Below are positions 42,470-51,596 of a stretch of 64,000 nucleotides of DNA, one piece after another (the first letter of the stretch is position 1; every line of letters starts with the position of its first letter). The translations under genes were made by a program, and so were the position numbers. Below the pieces are notes generated by a model. The model did not search any database. It saw only the letters and a program-made list of their open reading frames with translations, and had not been told where the DNA came from. The DNA is from Papillibacter cinnamivorans DSM 12816. GTDB lineage: Bacteria; Bacillota; Clostridia; Oscillospirales; Oscillospiraceae. The DNA lies in the NCBI RefSeq assembly GCF_900176335.1, contig NZ_FWXW01000001.1, positions 1 to 64,000 on the forward strand, read 5' to 3'.

Positions 42470-42682
42470 TATAATATCGGGACGAAAAGCGATCGCTCTT
42501 CGACGGAATTGGGCAGAGGGATGCAGGGAAAAAACTTAAAACGGGAAGCAGTGGAATGTCGCCGTCGCCGCTGCGAAGATAAATCCCGGGTGAAACGCAA
42601 CATCGAGCGATCCTTTGGTGAGAATTTCACTTTTTATATCATTTGTAGCAGAAAAAAGTTTATACTACCCGCCTTTGATTCA

Positions 42683-42702
42683 GAAAAGTCATATGACTTT
42701 TC
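42683..42702. promoter_or_regulatory. Perfect 20-bp palindrome upstream of SLH/cadherin gene
   Basis: GAAAAGTCATATGACTTTTC is fully self-complementary and lies 110 bases before the SLH gene start and 213 bases before gerA. With no loop it is more likely a protein-binding operator than an RNA hairpin. The rest of the 343-base spacer 42470-42812 shows only a TATACT box near 42661. Confidence 0.6.
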
Positions 42703-42812
42703 TTTCAGGAAGTAACTTCCAATGGATTTCCCCGCAAAATATAATCAAATTGTAGGATTGTCGGGGTTCCGTCCCGGCCTGCGGGCCGGGTGGATGTAAG
42801 GAGGAGGTTACC

Positions 42813-45446
42813 ATGAAACGAAGGCTTCTTGGCATATTGTTTTCGGCTGCGTTTGTCCTGACTCTGCTTCCTGTTTCCGCCCTCGGTGTGTTTTACGATG
42901 TGGAGGGGCACTGGGCGCAGCGGGAGATCGAAAATTGGAGTGATATGGAAATCCTGATGGGATGGAACGGCAGTTTCTATCCTGACGAACCCATCACACG
43001 GGGTGAAATGGCCATTGTGCTGGAGCGCATCATGGGATACGGTACGGCATCAGAAAACACCTTTGAGGACCTGAGTCAGGCATACTATACGCAGGCGGTC
43101 CTCAAAGCGAACGCCGCCGGGGTTTTGCTGGGAAGCGAAGGTTTCCTCCGCCCGGATGACAGCATGACCCGTGAAGAGACCGCCGTTCTCTTCTGCCGCG
43201 TGTTCGGCATCGGGGAGGATACCTCGGATTCCGGTTTCACAGACGCCGCGGAAATTTCCGTCTGGGCGCGGGGATATGTAAACGCTCTGGCCGACGATGG
43301 ATATATCCGGGGCCGTAACGGGAAATTCGATCCCCAAAGGCCCATCACCCGAGCGGAAACGGTGAAGATTCTGGACAATATTGTCTCGCTTATCTGTAAC
43401 CGTGCACAGGAATACTCCGAAGACGTTTCCGGCGTTGTCATCGTGAACACCTCCGGCGCGGTGCTCCGGGACATGACGATTGACGGGGATCTGATTTTAG
43501 CGGAAGGCATCGGAGACGGAGAAGTGACACTGGATCATGTTGTGGTCACCGGAAGAACCTTTATCCGCGGCGGCGGAGCCAATTCTGTATATATCGAAGG
43601 CGGCAGCGCCCTGTCGGATATCATCATAGAAAAGACCGAGGCGGGCGAGATCCGCGTCGTCACATCCGGCGGTGCCTCTGTCTTCGCGGTTTACGTGGAT
43701 GACGGCTGCGACGACGTGATTCTCACCGGTACTTTTACGGACGTTACTATCACATCCGGCGTTACCGTCCGCGCCGTCGGGGCCGCTGTGCAAAATATGA
43801 CCGTAAGCTGCGCAGACGCGGAGCTGTTCGTCGATTCCGCATCTTCAGTCGCCCTGCTGATGGTGGAAGCGCCGGCGTCGGTCACAAATGTCGGCCTGAT
43901 TACAACGGCTGTCATTGAATCGGACGGCGTCGTCATTGACGGGAACAGTCCTCTGACGGTGAGCCTCTCCTCGGGTGCTTCATATCCCACAAACTCTTTC
44001 GGCATCCCCGTGACCGGCGCTCCCGCAGCCGATAGTTCCCCCGAACCTCCCGCCGCGGTTCCTCTCACTTCCCTAGGCCCGATTCAGGGAATGGCCAGAA
44101 ACGGCGAAACGCTTTCAGCGGGCTCGGTCGTCCCGAAAGATGGAACGGCGGTATTCCAGTGGAGCCTTTCTTCAGACGGTGTGGATTTTGAAGATTTGGA
44201 AGGCGCGACCGGATATACCTATACCATTGGAACCACGGACACGGGAAAATGGATCCGCGTCACCGCCACGGGGACAGGCGGCTATTCCGGCTCCGTGACC
44301 AGCGACGCGGTATATGTGGCTGCACTGGGCAGCGACGCGTCGCTCTCCGCCCTGTCCTACAAAGTGGGCGGAGGATCTTCCGTAGCGCTTACGGGCTTTG
44401 ACCCCGATACCGGCACGTATTCTGTTACCCTGCCCTATGGGACGGGAAGCTCCGCCGTGATTACGCTGTCCGGCACCCTCTCGGATTCCTACGCGTCGAT
44501 TATCGAGAATGACGGCGTCACCCTCGATAGCGGGGAAGGCTCGGCCTCCATTCTGGTGATGTCGGAAAACGGCGTGTTCACCCGTAATTATGTCGTTAAT
44601 TTTGAAACGGCTGAGCCCAGTCACATAGCCACGCTGTCCTCCTCCATCGGCACGGTAGACGACGCCGCGGGCACCATTACCGGCATTCCCGGGTCCACGA
44701 CGCTATCCGCCTTTGAAGCGGCGCTTACCCCTGCCGCCGGCGCGGTCTTTGAAACCTACGAATTGGACGGAACCACGGTGGCGACAGACCTCAAAACGGG
44801 ATATCAGGTGATCGTCACCGCCCAGGACGGCGTGACCCATAAGACCTATACCCTCACGCTGCTTCCCAGCAGCGACGCGACGCTTTCCTATCTTACCTAC
44901 AGCGTGGACGGCGGCGCTCCTACGGGAAGGTACGTCTACATTGAAGAAACGACCCTGTACATCTTCCTGGATTACGGGACCAATACCGCGGCGCAGGTCG
45001 CCCTCACCGCAACGGCAGCGAACTCCGGCGCTCAGATCGCGTATGATCCGCAGACCGTAACCCTCTCCGGCGGAACGGGCTCCTCCTCTATCACGGTGAC
45101 GGCGGAAGACGGGATCACAAAAAGGACCTATCCCGTGAATATCATCATCAATAAAAATGACGACCCGACCCTTTCCTCCTTGTCCTACAGCGTGAACGGC
45201 GGTTCCTTTGTTTCCGTACCGGGCTTCTCGTCGAGTAACCACGATTATACGATTGTCCTGCCTGCCGGGACGAATCCTTCCTCGGTCATCGCTCTTTCCG
45301 GCACAACTAAGGACCCCAACGCGAGCATCACCCATAATCCGGGATTGACACTTAATTCCGGCGTCGGGATCACCAGCATCATCGTTCTGGCGGAAGACGG
45401 CGCCACCAGCTTGACCTACACCGTAAGATTCCTAACCGCCTCCTGA
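42813..45446 (+). CDS. SLH surface protein with cadherin-like beta-sandwich repeats
   Basis: An 877-residue protein; ATG follows AAGGAGGAGG. The signal peptide ends near SALG. Three N-terminal SLH units (about 27-195, for example YDVEGHWAQREIENW, DGYIRGRNGKFDPQRPITRA) are followed by a right-handed beta-helix-like region (about 205-400), an Ig-like domain (about 410-500, AVFQWSLSSDGVDFEDLEG) and at least four cadherin-like beta-sandwich domains (each starting D(A/P)xLSxLxYxVxGG and ending VTAEDGxTxxTYxVxF). It is anchored by wall polymer binding and displays a long beta stalk, as adhesins do. Confidence 0.85.
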   Translation: MKRRLLGILFSAAFVLTLLPVSALGVFYDVEGHWAQREIENWSDMEILMGWNGSFYPDEPITRGEMAIVLERIMGYGTASENTFEDLSQAYYTQAVLKANAAGVLLGSEGFLRPDDSMTREETAVLFCRVFGIGEDTSDSGFTDAAEISVWARGYVNALADDGYIRGRNGKFDPQRPITRAETVKILDNIVSLICNRAQEYSEDVSGVVIVNTSGAVLRDMTIDGDLILAEGIGDGEVTLDHVVVTGRTFIRGGGANSVYIEGGSALSDIIIEKTEAGEIRVVTSGGASVFAVYVDDGCDDVILTGTFTDVTITSGVTVRAVGAAVQNMTVSCADAELFVDSASSVALLMVEAPASVTNVGLITTAVIESDGVVIDGNSPLTVSLSSGASYPTNSFGIPVTGAPAADSSPEPPAAVPLTSLGPIQGMARNGETLSAGSVVPKDGTAVFQWSLSSDGVDFEDLEGATGYTYTIGTTDTGKWIRVTATGTGGYSGSVTSDAVYVAALGSDASLSALSYKVGGGSSVALTGFDPDTGTYSVTLPYGTGSSAVITLSGTLSDSYASIIENDGVTLDSGEGSASILVMSENGVFTRNYVVNFETAEPSHIATLSSSIGTVDDAAGTITGIPGSTTLSAFEAALTPAAGAVFETYELDGTTVATDLKTGYQVIVTAQDGVTHKTYTLTLLPSSDATLSYLTYSVDGGAPTGRYVYIEETTLYIFLDYGTNTAAQVALTATAANSGAQIAYDPQTVTLSGGTGSSSITVTAEDGITKRTYPVNIIINKNDDPTLSSLSYSVNGGSFVSVPGFSSSNHDYTIVLPAGTNPSSVIALSGTTKDPNASITHNPGLTLNSGVGITSIIVLAEDGATSLTYTVRFLTAS

Positions 45447-45473
45447 TCACGCCGCCCGGATCCGTGCGGCTCC

Positions 45474-45502
45474 TTTCCTGTGCGCCGGTAATCTGATATA
45501 AT
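45474..45502 (+). promoter_or_regulatory. Candidate sigma-A promoter of the second two-component pair
   Basis: A perfect TATAAT at 45497-45502, 17 bases after the poor -35 TTTCCT (45474-45479), about 97 bases before the kinase start. The -10 box alone carries the call. Confidence 0.35.
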
Positions 45503-45598
45503 AACTGCAGGGCAGTCCTTATATCCGGTGTCCGGGCCGGTTCCCGGGTCGGTATTCGGGCGGGTTTCCGGTTGTTATGCGCAGGGAAAGGAGACCGC

Positions 45599-46822
45599 AT
45601 GGACGATTCGACTCATCGTTTTTTCACCTGGGTTTTGTACATAGCCCTCATAGCGGGCGCCGTGCTGCTTTGGTTCAACGAGCAGAAATTCCCCGCCCTG
45701 GCGCTGTATGCTGTTTTCGCGGCGGTGGCCCTTTGGTTTCATCGGAGGTATTACACCCCGGAATACAAGGACCCCCGAGGAAAGTTCTTTCTTGCCGCAG
45801 AGCTGCTTCTGGCGCTTTGCATCCAGTACTTCGACAGTACCGGTTTTGTGGAGCTGTATCTCTTCATCGTGATCGGCGACGCCTTTCTGGCCTATGGGAT
45901 CTCCTTTTCTCTGGTCTTCACCGCGGTTTCCCTCTCCTGCTATACGGCGATGCTGTATATGAAAATCGCCCCCATTGGTATAGCTGACTTCTGGGCGGAG
46001 ATAGACGCCACGCTTTTAGCCTGCGCCGTCTATGTGGCGGTGCTCATAAACGCGCGGCATAACATTGCCGCCGGAAAAAAGAACCGTCTTCTCGCGGAAG
46101 ATTTGAGAAAAAAGACGGAGGAGCTGGAGGGTGCTAACGCGGAATTGAAGGCTTACGCCCTGGAGCTGGAAAAAACCGCAGACCTGCGGGCCAGGGAAAA
46201 GCTCCTGCAGGAGCTTCACGACAAGCTGGGGCACCTGCTGACGACTGCCTCAGTAGGCGTGCAGGCCGCCCGTGTGCAGGCGGGAATAGATCCCGCCGCC
46301 GCCAGGGAACGTCTGGATACGGTTACCCAGCAGCTTCAGACAGCCATGCAGTCCCTCCGGGATGTCATCCGGGGAGGGGAGACTGCCGCGGAAAATCTCA
46401 GCGGGTTTCCGGAATCCCTGCTGGGGCTCATCGGGGAGACGGAAAAACGCGCGGGGATCCGCATCGGGCGCAGCATTTCGGATTCGGCCGTCGGAGTTCT
46501 TTCCGAACTGGATGCCGCGCGTCAGACATTCCTTTACAATGCTCTGATGGAGGGCCTGACAAACGGCATCCGGCACGGCGGAGCGACGGAGTTTCAGTTC
46601 AGTCTTTCCCTGGAAGAGCCGTATCTCCGCTTTCTCCTTCGCGACAACGGGAAGGGTTTTTTAACCCTGTCCCCGGGCTTCGGTCTTATAAAAATGCGGA
46701 AAAACGCCCGGCGCCTCGAAGCGCGCGTCAGCCTGACTTCGCCCGGCGGAGGCGAGCTGGAGATCCTTCTGCCTGTCCGTTCCAGTGCCGAAGACTCCGC
46801 CGGTTTGTCCGAATCCCAGTAA
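45599..46822 (+). CDS. Membrane sensor histidine kinase, HisKA_3 type
   Basis: A 407-residue protein. ATG 45599 follows AAAGGAG. Five to six membrane helices fill residues ~8-155 with hardly any external loop, so it probably senses the membrane or an intramembrane ligand. A coiled coil (~160-200) leads to the H-box LLQELHDKLGHLL with His207, then an HATPase domain with Asn in EGLTNGIRHGG, a DNGKGF box and GFGLIKMRKNA. It is 28 bases from its response regulator; the two form a LiaSR/DesKR-like pair. Confidence 0.9.
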   Translation: MDDSTHRFFTWVLYIALIAGAVLLWFNEQKFPALALYAVFAAVALWFHRRYYTPEYKDPRGKFFLAAELLLALCIQYFDSTGFVELYLFIVIGDAFLAYGISFSLVFTAVSLSCYTAMLYMKIAPIGIADFWAEIDATLLACAVYVAVLINARHNIAAGKKNRLLAEDLRKKTEELEGANAELKAYALELEKTADLRAREKLLQELHDKLGHLLTTASVGVQAARVQAGIDPAAARERLDTVTQQLQTAMQSLRDVIRGGETAAENLSGFPESLLGLIGETEKRAGIRIGRSISDSAVGVLSELDAARQTFLYNALMEGLTNGIRHGGATEFQFSLSLEEPYLRFLLRDNGKGFLTLSPGFGLIKMRKNARRLEARVSLTSPGGGELEILLPVRSSAEDSAGLSESQ

Positions 46823-46850
46823 GGCTTCCATCGAAGAAGGGAGGCGCATT

Positions 46851-47498
46851 ATGTCCAACATACGCGTTCTCGTGGCGGACGACCAGATTCTGATTCGCGA
46901 CGGAATTCGCATCATTCTCGACTCCCAACCGGATATTGAGGTGGTGGCCGCCGCAGAAAGCGGTTCCGATGCTCTGAGGCTCACCCGGGAGCACCGGCCC
47001 GACGTCGTACTGCTGGATATCCAGATGCCGGACCTTTCCGGGATCGAGGTGCTCAAATCGATCAAGCGGGAACATCCGGAGACCATTGTGCTGATGCTCA
47101 CGACCTTCGATCCCGACGAATATATTTTCGGAGCCTTTGAAAACGGAGCCGACGGCTATCTGCTCAAGGATATGTCCGGAGAAAAGCTCATCGGCATGGT
47201 GCGGGAGGCGGTTTCCGGCAACATTCTGATCCCGGCGCCCATCGCCGCGCGCCTTATCGCCAGGATTCCCAGGGAAAAGCGCAGGCTTTGCCTGTCCGAT
47301 TACAACCTTACGGCGCGGGAAACGGAAATAGCCGGCCTCATCCGCAGCGGCTGCAGCAATGAAAAAATCTCGAGGCTTCTTGGCATAGGCCTCGGCACGG
47401 TTAAAAATTATGTCAGCACCCTGTATTCCAAGCTGGAGGTCAAAAATCGCCAGGAGGCCGTCCGCATGATCAGCAGTCTGGAAGGAAACGTGAAATAG
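46851..47498 (+). CDS. NarL/FixJ-family response regulator
   Basis: A 215-residue protein; ATG follows GAAGGGAGG. The receiver has D10-D11, phospho-acceptor Asp56 (VVLLDIQMP), LMLTTFD and YLLKDM. The C-terminal LuxR-type HTH (about 150-210) reads LTARETEIAGLIRSGCSNEK ... GTVKNYVSTLYSKL. It is the partner of the kinase just upstream. Both of its neighbours are surface or motility genes; no target is evident. A long terminator follows. Confidence 0.92.
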   Translation: MSNIRVLVADDQILIRDGIRIILDSQPDIEVVAAAESGSDALRLTREHRPDVVLLDIQMPDLSGIEVLKSIKREHPETIVLMLTTFDPDEYIFGAFENGADGYLLKDMSGEKLIGMVREAVSGNILIPAPIAARLIARIPREKRRLCLSDYNLTARETEIAGLIRSGCSNEKISRLLGIGLGTVKNYVSTLYSKLEVKNRQEAVRMISSLEGNVK

Positions 47499-47538
47499 AT
47501 TTCCTCTCCGGCCGCGGGACGGGGGAGAGGCTTTGTGT

Positions 47539-47589
47539 AATCAAAATAACGGGGCGCAGCGGTATCCGCTGTGCCCCGTTATTTTGATT
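47539..47589. terminator. Terminator after response regulator
   Basis: 24-base arms (47539-47562, 47566-47589) with a single mismatch around the loop TAT read AATCAAAATAACGGGG and its complement. A- and T-rich feet suit termination in both directions. Confidence 0.88.
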
Positions 47590-47642
47590 ACAGGATGTAT
47601 ATTCGCCTTTATATCATTATCCAATAGAAAGATTAAAAGGAC

Positions 47643-47683
47643 AGTATGGGTGCCCCCCACCGGAGGCGGGGGGCACCCATACT
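47643..47683. repeat. GC-rich hairpin, family copy 3 (end of chemotaxis operon)
   Basis: 19-base arms (47643-47661, 47665-47683) with one mismatch lie around the loop GGA. The core CCACCGGAGGCGGGG and the leading ACAGTATGG match the copy at 18729. It lies just beyond the cheA stop, on the minus-strand downstream side. Confidence 0.78.
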
Positions 47684-47722
47684 GCTTCATCTGTTATATC
47701 AAGATACTTATGGAAGTGAGTT

Positions 47723-49744
47723 TTAATTTACAGCCGTGAGGTTGTTGACATTCAGGATCAGGCTGATCCTGCCGTCCCCAAGGATGGTGCATCCGGAGAT
47801 CCCGTTTAAGTTTTTTGCGGTCTTCTGGACGTATTCCGGCAGAGGCTTCACCACCACCTGCTGTTCCCCGATGATGTGGTCCACCAAAATGCAGAAGGTC
47901 TTGCGTTCCGACTCGATCATCACCAGGATCCCGTCCGTAAGTTCCCGGACGTCGGACTGGATATGGAAAAATTCGTACAGACGCAGGATGGAGTAGCATT
48001 CCCCCCGGACCAGGATCATCTCGTTGCCCTCCGTGTCCAGAAAGACGTTTTTCATATCCGGCACGAAAAATTCCCGGATGGAGATCAGCGGCACGATGTA
48101 GTCCGTTTCCCCCACGGACAGGTGCATTCCGTCGATGATCGCCAGCGTCAGGGGGATCCGGATGGAGATGGTGGTGCCTTTTCCAATCTCGCTGTCCACG
48201 GAGACGGAGCCGCCCAGCTTTTCGATGCTCTTTCGCACCACGTCCATCCCGACGCCCCGGCCGGAGATCCCCGATACCGAGTCTTTTGTGGAAAATCCGG
48301 GGAGAAAGATGAAGTTGAAGATCTCCTTGTCGGTAAGCTCGCCCTCCGGGCGAAACAGCAGTCCCTTTTCTTTTGCTTTTTTCAGGATTTTATCCCTGTC
48401 CAGCCCCTGCCCGTCGTCCGAAACGAGGATAATGACATCCTCTCCGATGTTTTTCGCCTCCAGGGTAACCTGCCCCTGTCCCGGTTTTCCCGCCGCCGCG
48501 CGCTCTCCGGCGTCTTCGATTCCGTGGTCGATGGAGTTGCGGATGAGGTGCATCAGCGGATCGGAAAGACTGTCGATGATGTTTTTGTCCACCTCGGTTT
48601 CCTCGCCCACCAGTACGAGGTTCACGTCCTTGCCGATCTTTTTGCTGGTGTCCCGCGCGATCCGCTGCATCTTATGAAAGACGGTGGATACGGGCAGCAT
48701 GCGCACCGACATGACGATGCTCTGAAGCTCCGAGGTCAAAGAACGCAGCTGCCGCACGGCGGCCTCGAAATTGCTGAGGTGCAGGCCCGCGAGGTCCGGG
48801 TTTCTGGTCACCATCGCCTCGGTGGTCACCAGTTCGCCCACCAGGTCCATGAGGCTGTCCAGCTTATTGACGTTGACGCTGATAAAATTCTGCTTTGCTC
48901 CGCTTTCGGCGGGAGAGGCCGCCGCTGCCGCTTTGTTCTCTCCGGCGGACTTTGTCTCTTTTGCTTCCCGCATGGATTCCGGCAGCTCTTCGTTGTCTGC
49001 TTCCAGAGGTATCACGCTGAAGTTTTGAACGAATAGGGTGGTCTCCAGAAGCCGTTTCAGTTTGTCGGGGTTCTCAAAGGTCTGCACATAGAGCAAAAAT
49101 CCCTTTTCCACGATCTCCGCGCAGGCTTCCTCGCCGTCGAGATTTTCCGGGACATGGGAAATTCCGGGGCACAGCGGCCCCAGGGATGCTGCGATCCCCA
49201 GAGCCCGGATATGCTCCATTTTGCAGTCCGGCTCGAATTTTACCTTGATTTTATAAATCGGGCAGTGGGCCGGGACGGCTTCCGCCGCCGGCGGAACGCT
49301 GCCGGCTTCCGGCTGCTCCCCCGAGGTTTTCTCCGTTTGCGTCTCCTGCTGCGGAGCGTGAACCAGGCTCTCCATCCTGCCGATGAGAGCGGCCGGATCT
49401 CCGTCGCAGGCCTGGCCGGACTGGATTTTCACCAGCTCGGTCTTGATAAAATCGATGGTGCTCAATACGATGTCGAAAACCTCGCTCCAGTCGTCGCACC
49501 GGCCTCCGCCGTCGCGGATCTGGGAAAAGAGATCTTCCGCCGAGTGAGTGAGATGAAACAGGTTGTCGAAGGACATCATGGAGGAGGAACCCTTGATGGT
49601 GTGCATGATCCGGAAGACCTCGTCGATCTGTGGCGCCGAAAGGGATTTCTCCCTCTCTCCGATCAGCATGAGGTTTTCCAGCTTTTCCAGAAGCTGTTCG
49701 TTTTCATAAATATAGATATCCAGCATGGAATCGTCCGCGCTCAT
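47723..49744 (-). CDS. cheA: Chemotaxis histidine kinase CheA
   Basis: A 673-residue protein. P1 Hpt domain with phospho-acceptor His48 in IMHTIKGSSSMMSF; a P2-like CheY-binding segment (~165-250, YKIKVKFEPDCKMEHIRALG); P3 dimerisation helices (~280-345, LDSLMDLVGELVTTEAMV, SVRMLPVSTVFHKM); P4 ATPase (HLIRNSIDHGIED, SDDGQGLD, GRGVGMDVV); P5 CheW-like domain (~540-673, MHLSVGETDYIVPLISIREF). All catalytic boxes are intact. It sits in the cytosolic receptor array and phosphorylates CheY. It is last in the operon cheC-cheD-cheY-cheA, with no cheW or receptor gene nearby. Confidence 0.95.
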   Translation of the reverse strand: MSADDSMLDIYIYENEQLLEKLENLMLIGEREKSLSAPQIDEVFRIMHTIKGSSSMMSFDNLFHLTHSAEDLFSQIRDGGGRCDDWSEVFDIVLSTIDFIKTELVKIQSGQACDGDPAALIGRMESLVHAPQQETQTEKTSGEQPEAGSVPPAAEAVPAHCPIYKIKVKFEPDCKMEHIRALGIAASLGPLCPGISHVPENLDGEEACAEIVEKGFLLYVQTFENPDKLKRLLETTLFVQNFSVIPLEADNEELPESMREAKETKSAGENKAAAAASPAESGAKQNFISVNVNKLDSLMDLVGELVTTEAMVTRNPDLAGLHLSNFEAAVRQLRSLTSELQSIVMSVRMLPVSTVFHKMQRIARDTSKKIGKDVNLVLVGEETEVDKNIIDSLSDPLMHLIRNSIDHGIEDAGERAAAGKPGQGQVTLEAKNIGEDVIILVSDDGQGLDRDKILKKAKEKGLLFRPEGELTDKEIFNFIFLPGFSTKDSVSGISGRGVGMDVVRKSIEKLGGSVSVDSEIGKGTTISIRIPLTLAIIDGMHLSVGETDYIVPLISIREFFVPDMKNVFLDTEGNEMILVRGECYSILRLYEFFHIQSDVRELTDGILVMIESERKTFCILVDHIIGEQQVVVKPLPEYVQKTAKNLNGISGCTILGDGRISLILNVNNLTAVN

Positions 49745-49793
49745 GTCTTTTCACCCCGCAATTCAAAATGGCCGCGTTCGTAAGTGGCCGAAA

Positions 49794-50153
49794 CTACGCC
49801 TGAAATTTTTTCAGCGCCGAAAGAAGCCCTTCTTCCTTAAAGGGTTTCACAATGAATCCCTTGGCGCCAGACAATACGGCGTCCCGCACCATTGCCTCCT
49901 GCCCCATGGCGGAAACCATGATGATCTTCGCCGCGGAATCCATGCCCATGATGATTTTCAGAGCTTCCAGCCCTCCCATTTCCGGCATGGTGATATCCAT
50001 GGTGACCACGTCGGGTTTCAGCTGGGTGTATTTTTCAATCGCGACGGCTCCGTTCTCCGCCTCGCCCACCACTTCGAATCCGTTTTTGGTAAGCATGTTC
50101 TTGATGGAAATTCTCATGAAAGCGGCGTCGTCCACAACCATAACCTTCAACAT
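49794..50153 (-). CDS. cheY: Chemotaxis response regulator CheY
   Basis: A 119-residue single receiver domain: D8-D9, Asp53 in VVTMDITMPEMGG, VSAMGQE with the Ser/Thr switch residue, and FIVKPFKEEG with the conserved Lys. It has no output domain. It is phosphorylated by CheA and binds the flagellar switch. It sits between cheD and cheA. Confidence 0.93.
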   Translation of the reverse strand: MLKVMVVDDAAFMRISIKNMLTKNGFEVVGEAENGAVAIEKYTQLKPDVVTMDITMPEMGGLEALKIIMGMDSAAKIIMVSAMGQEAMVRDAVLSGAKGFIVKPFKEEGLLSALKKFQA

Positions 50154-50211
50154 GTACCTGTCCTCCTCAAATTCATGAAAATGGCTTTTTCCCGTTTTGC
50201 TTTATTCGCCG

Positions 50212-50691
50212 TCAGGCGTACCGGATTCCGTGGCCGATGGTCTTGATGAGAAGCCGCCCGGTCCCCGTGTCCAGCTCGATGGTCCTGCCGTAATTTCCTC
50301 CCGTATCCCGGAAAGCAAGGCGGATCTTCTGCTCCGCCAGAACTCTTGCGCAGGTTTCCGCGTTGCGCTCCCCGATTCTGAAAATATCGGACTTGCCCGT
50401 GGAATGGAACATATTGGCGCCTCCCGCGATTTTCGCGACCAGGGAGTTCCTGCTGCAGCCCATGCGCAGCAGCCTGTTCACAAGTTCCGGGATGCCGCTG
50501 TCCGCGTACTTGGCCGCAACGGATACCGGCTCGCCCCCGCTGGAGGGAAGCAGGACGTGGAGAAGCCCTCCCATCTGCAGCCTGGGATCGTAGAGCGTCA
50601 CGCCCACGCAGGAACCCAGACCTATCGTCGTGATGGTGTCGGGGCACTTAGCCACCTTCATTTCAGCGATACCTACAATAATTGACCCCAT
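50212..50691 (-). CDS. cheD: Chemoreceptor glutamine deamidase CheD
   Basis: A 159-residue protein with TIGLGSCVGVTLYD (catalytic Cys), GGLLHVLLPSS (catalytic His) and KIAGGANMF further on, the CheD fold. It deamidates receptor glutamines and is bound by CheC. It is adjacent to cheC (3-base spacer), consistent with the known CheC-CheD partnership in Gram-positive chemotaxis. Confidence 0.93.
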   Translation of the reverse strand: MGSIIVGIAEMKVAKCPDTITTIGLGSCVGVTLYDPRLQMGGLLHVLLPSSGGEPVSVAAKYADSGIPELVNRLLRMGCSRNSLVAKIAGGANMFHSTGKSDIFRIGERNAETCARVLAEQKIRLAFRDTGGNYGRTIELDTGTGRLLIKTIGHGIRYA

Positions 50692-50694
50692 CCT

Positions 50695-51324
50695 TCAGGA
50701 AACCCCCAGTGACGCCATGAGCCTCTTGTAGGACTCACGGTCCGGGAGCAGGAAGAAATGGCAGGCCATGGCGTCCTCCGCCTCCGAAAAGCAGGTTTCA
50801 AAAAACAGTGCGCAGTCGTTCGTTTTTCCGCATTCCACGGCGATGATGCTCAGCATCGCCCCCGCCATATCGATGCACATATAGGGAACCGACGGTGTGG
50901 TGTTGAGTCCGGAAAGCGAGGAGATGGCCGAAAGGTAGGAGCCGCAGAGGATGTTGGTGACCTCCTCCAGAGCGGAAATGTCCAGTTCCGTGAGATCGGA
51001 AATGCCGACGCTGTCGTTTTGTTCGCTTCTGCCGCACAGCAAAGACGCCACCGTGTAGGCCTCCCGGATCCCAAGGATCAGCATGACCTGACCCGTCATG
51101 TCCCCCGTCAGATCCACCATGCCGCCAACCACCGGATTTTCCGGAGAACCCAGGATATCCTGGACGCCGGACAGAGGGATGACCCTGATTTCCGGGACGG
51201 TCATTTCCACGGTCTTGCCCAGTATGCCGGACAGGGCCGTGGCGGCGTTTCCCGCTCCGATATTTCCGATTTCCCTCATCGCGTCGATCTGCGCAGGAGT
51301 GAGGGATTCGAATATGTTCTGCAA
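50695..51324 (-). CDS. cheC: CheY-P phosphatase CheC
   Basis: A 209-residue protein with a TTG start preceded by GGGAGGTGCGG. Two phosphatase motifs of the CheC/FliY type are intact: DAMREIGNIGAGNA near the N-terminus and LEEVTNILCGSYLSAIS in the middle. It removes phosphate from CheY-P and is controlled by CheD. It is first of the chemotaxis operon and divergent from the flagellar operon. Confidence 0.93.
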   Translation of the reverse strand: MQNIFESLTPAQIDAMREIGNIGAGNAATALSGILGKTVEMTVPEIRVIPLSGVQDILGSPENPVVGGMVDLTGDMTGQVMLILGIREAYTVASLLCGRSEQNDSVGISDLTELDISALEEVTNILCGSYLSAISSLSGLNTTPSVPYMCIDMAGAMLSIIAVECGKTNDCALFFETCFSEAEDAMACHFFLLPDRESYKRLMASLGVS

Positions 51325-51495
51325 AACCGCACCTCCCGTGTATTTCTATTAAAAAAACAATACGTTCCCGTCTGAATTCTAATTTACGGACGGAGCTTTC
51401 ATTTCAAAGTTGCCGCCCGGAAGAAACGGAAGCGGCGTGAACCGAAGCGTCTTCTTTTCTCGGTTCCTCCCGGTTTTGTTTGCTTCAGCGGACAT

Positions 51496-51522
51496 TAAGT
51501 ATTTCGTGATTTTTTCCGATAT
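51496..51522 (+). promoter_or_regulatory. Sigma-D (sigma-28) type flagellar promoter
   Basis: TAAG (51496-51499) and TCCGATAT (51515-51522) are separated by 15 bases, each one base from the consensus TAAA and GCCGATAT. It sits ~75 bases before the fliK-like start, on the correct strand. Confidence 0.7.
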
Positions 51523-51596
51523 ATTAACTGGAATCTGAAATTACTGTGACGCACCGGTGTTTGGCCGCCCCGGCCGATAGGTGCGCGGAGGCTGCC

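Noticed and set aside
47876-49036. Plus-strand open frame opposite cheA
   Set aside because: It is His/Asp-rich shadow of CheA, with no start signal or motif.
51325-51495. Sigma-D promoter for the chemotaxis operon on the minus strand
   Set aside because: A TAAA box is present but the -10 spaced 15 bases away (GAACGTAT) is too poor a match.
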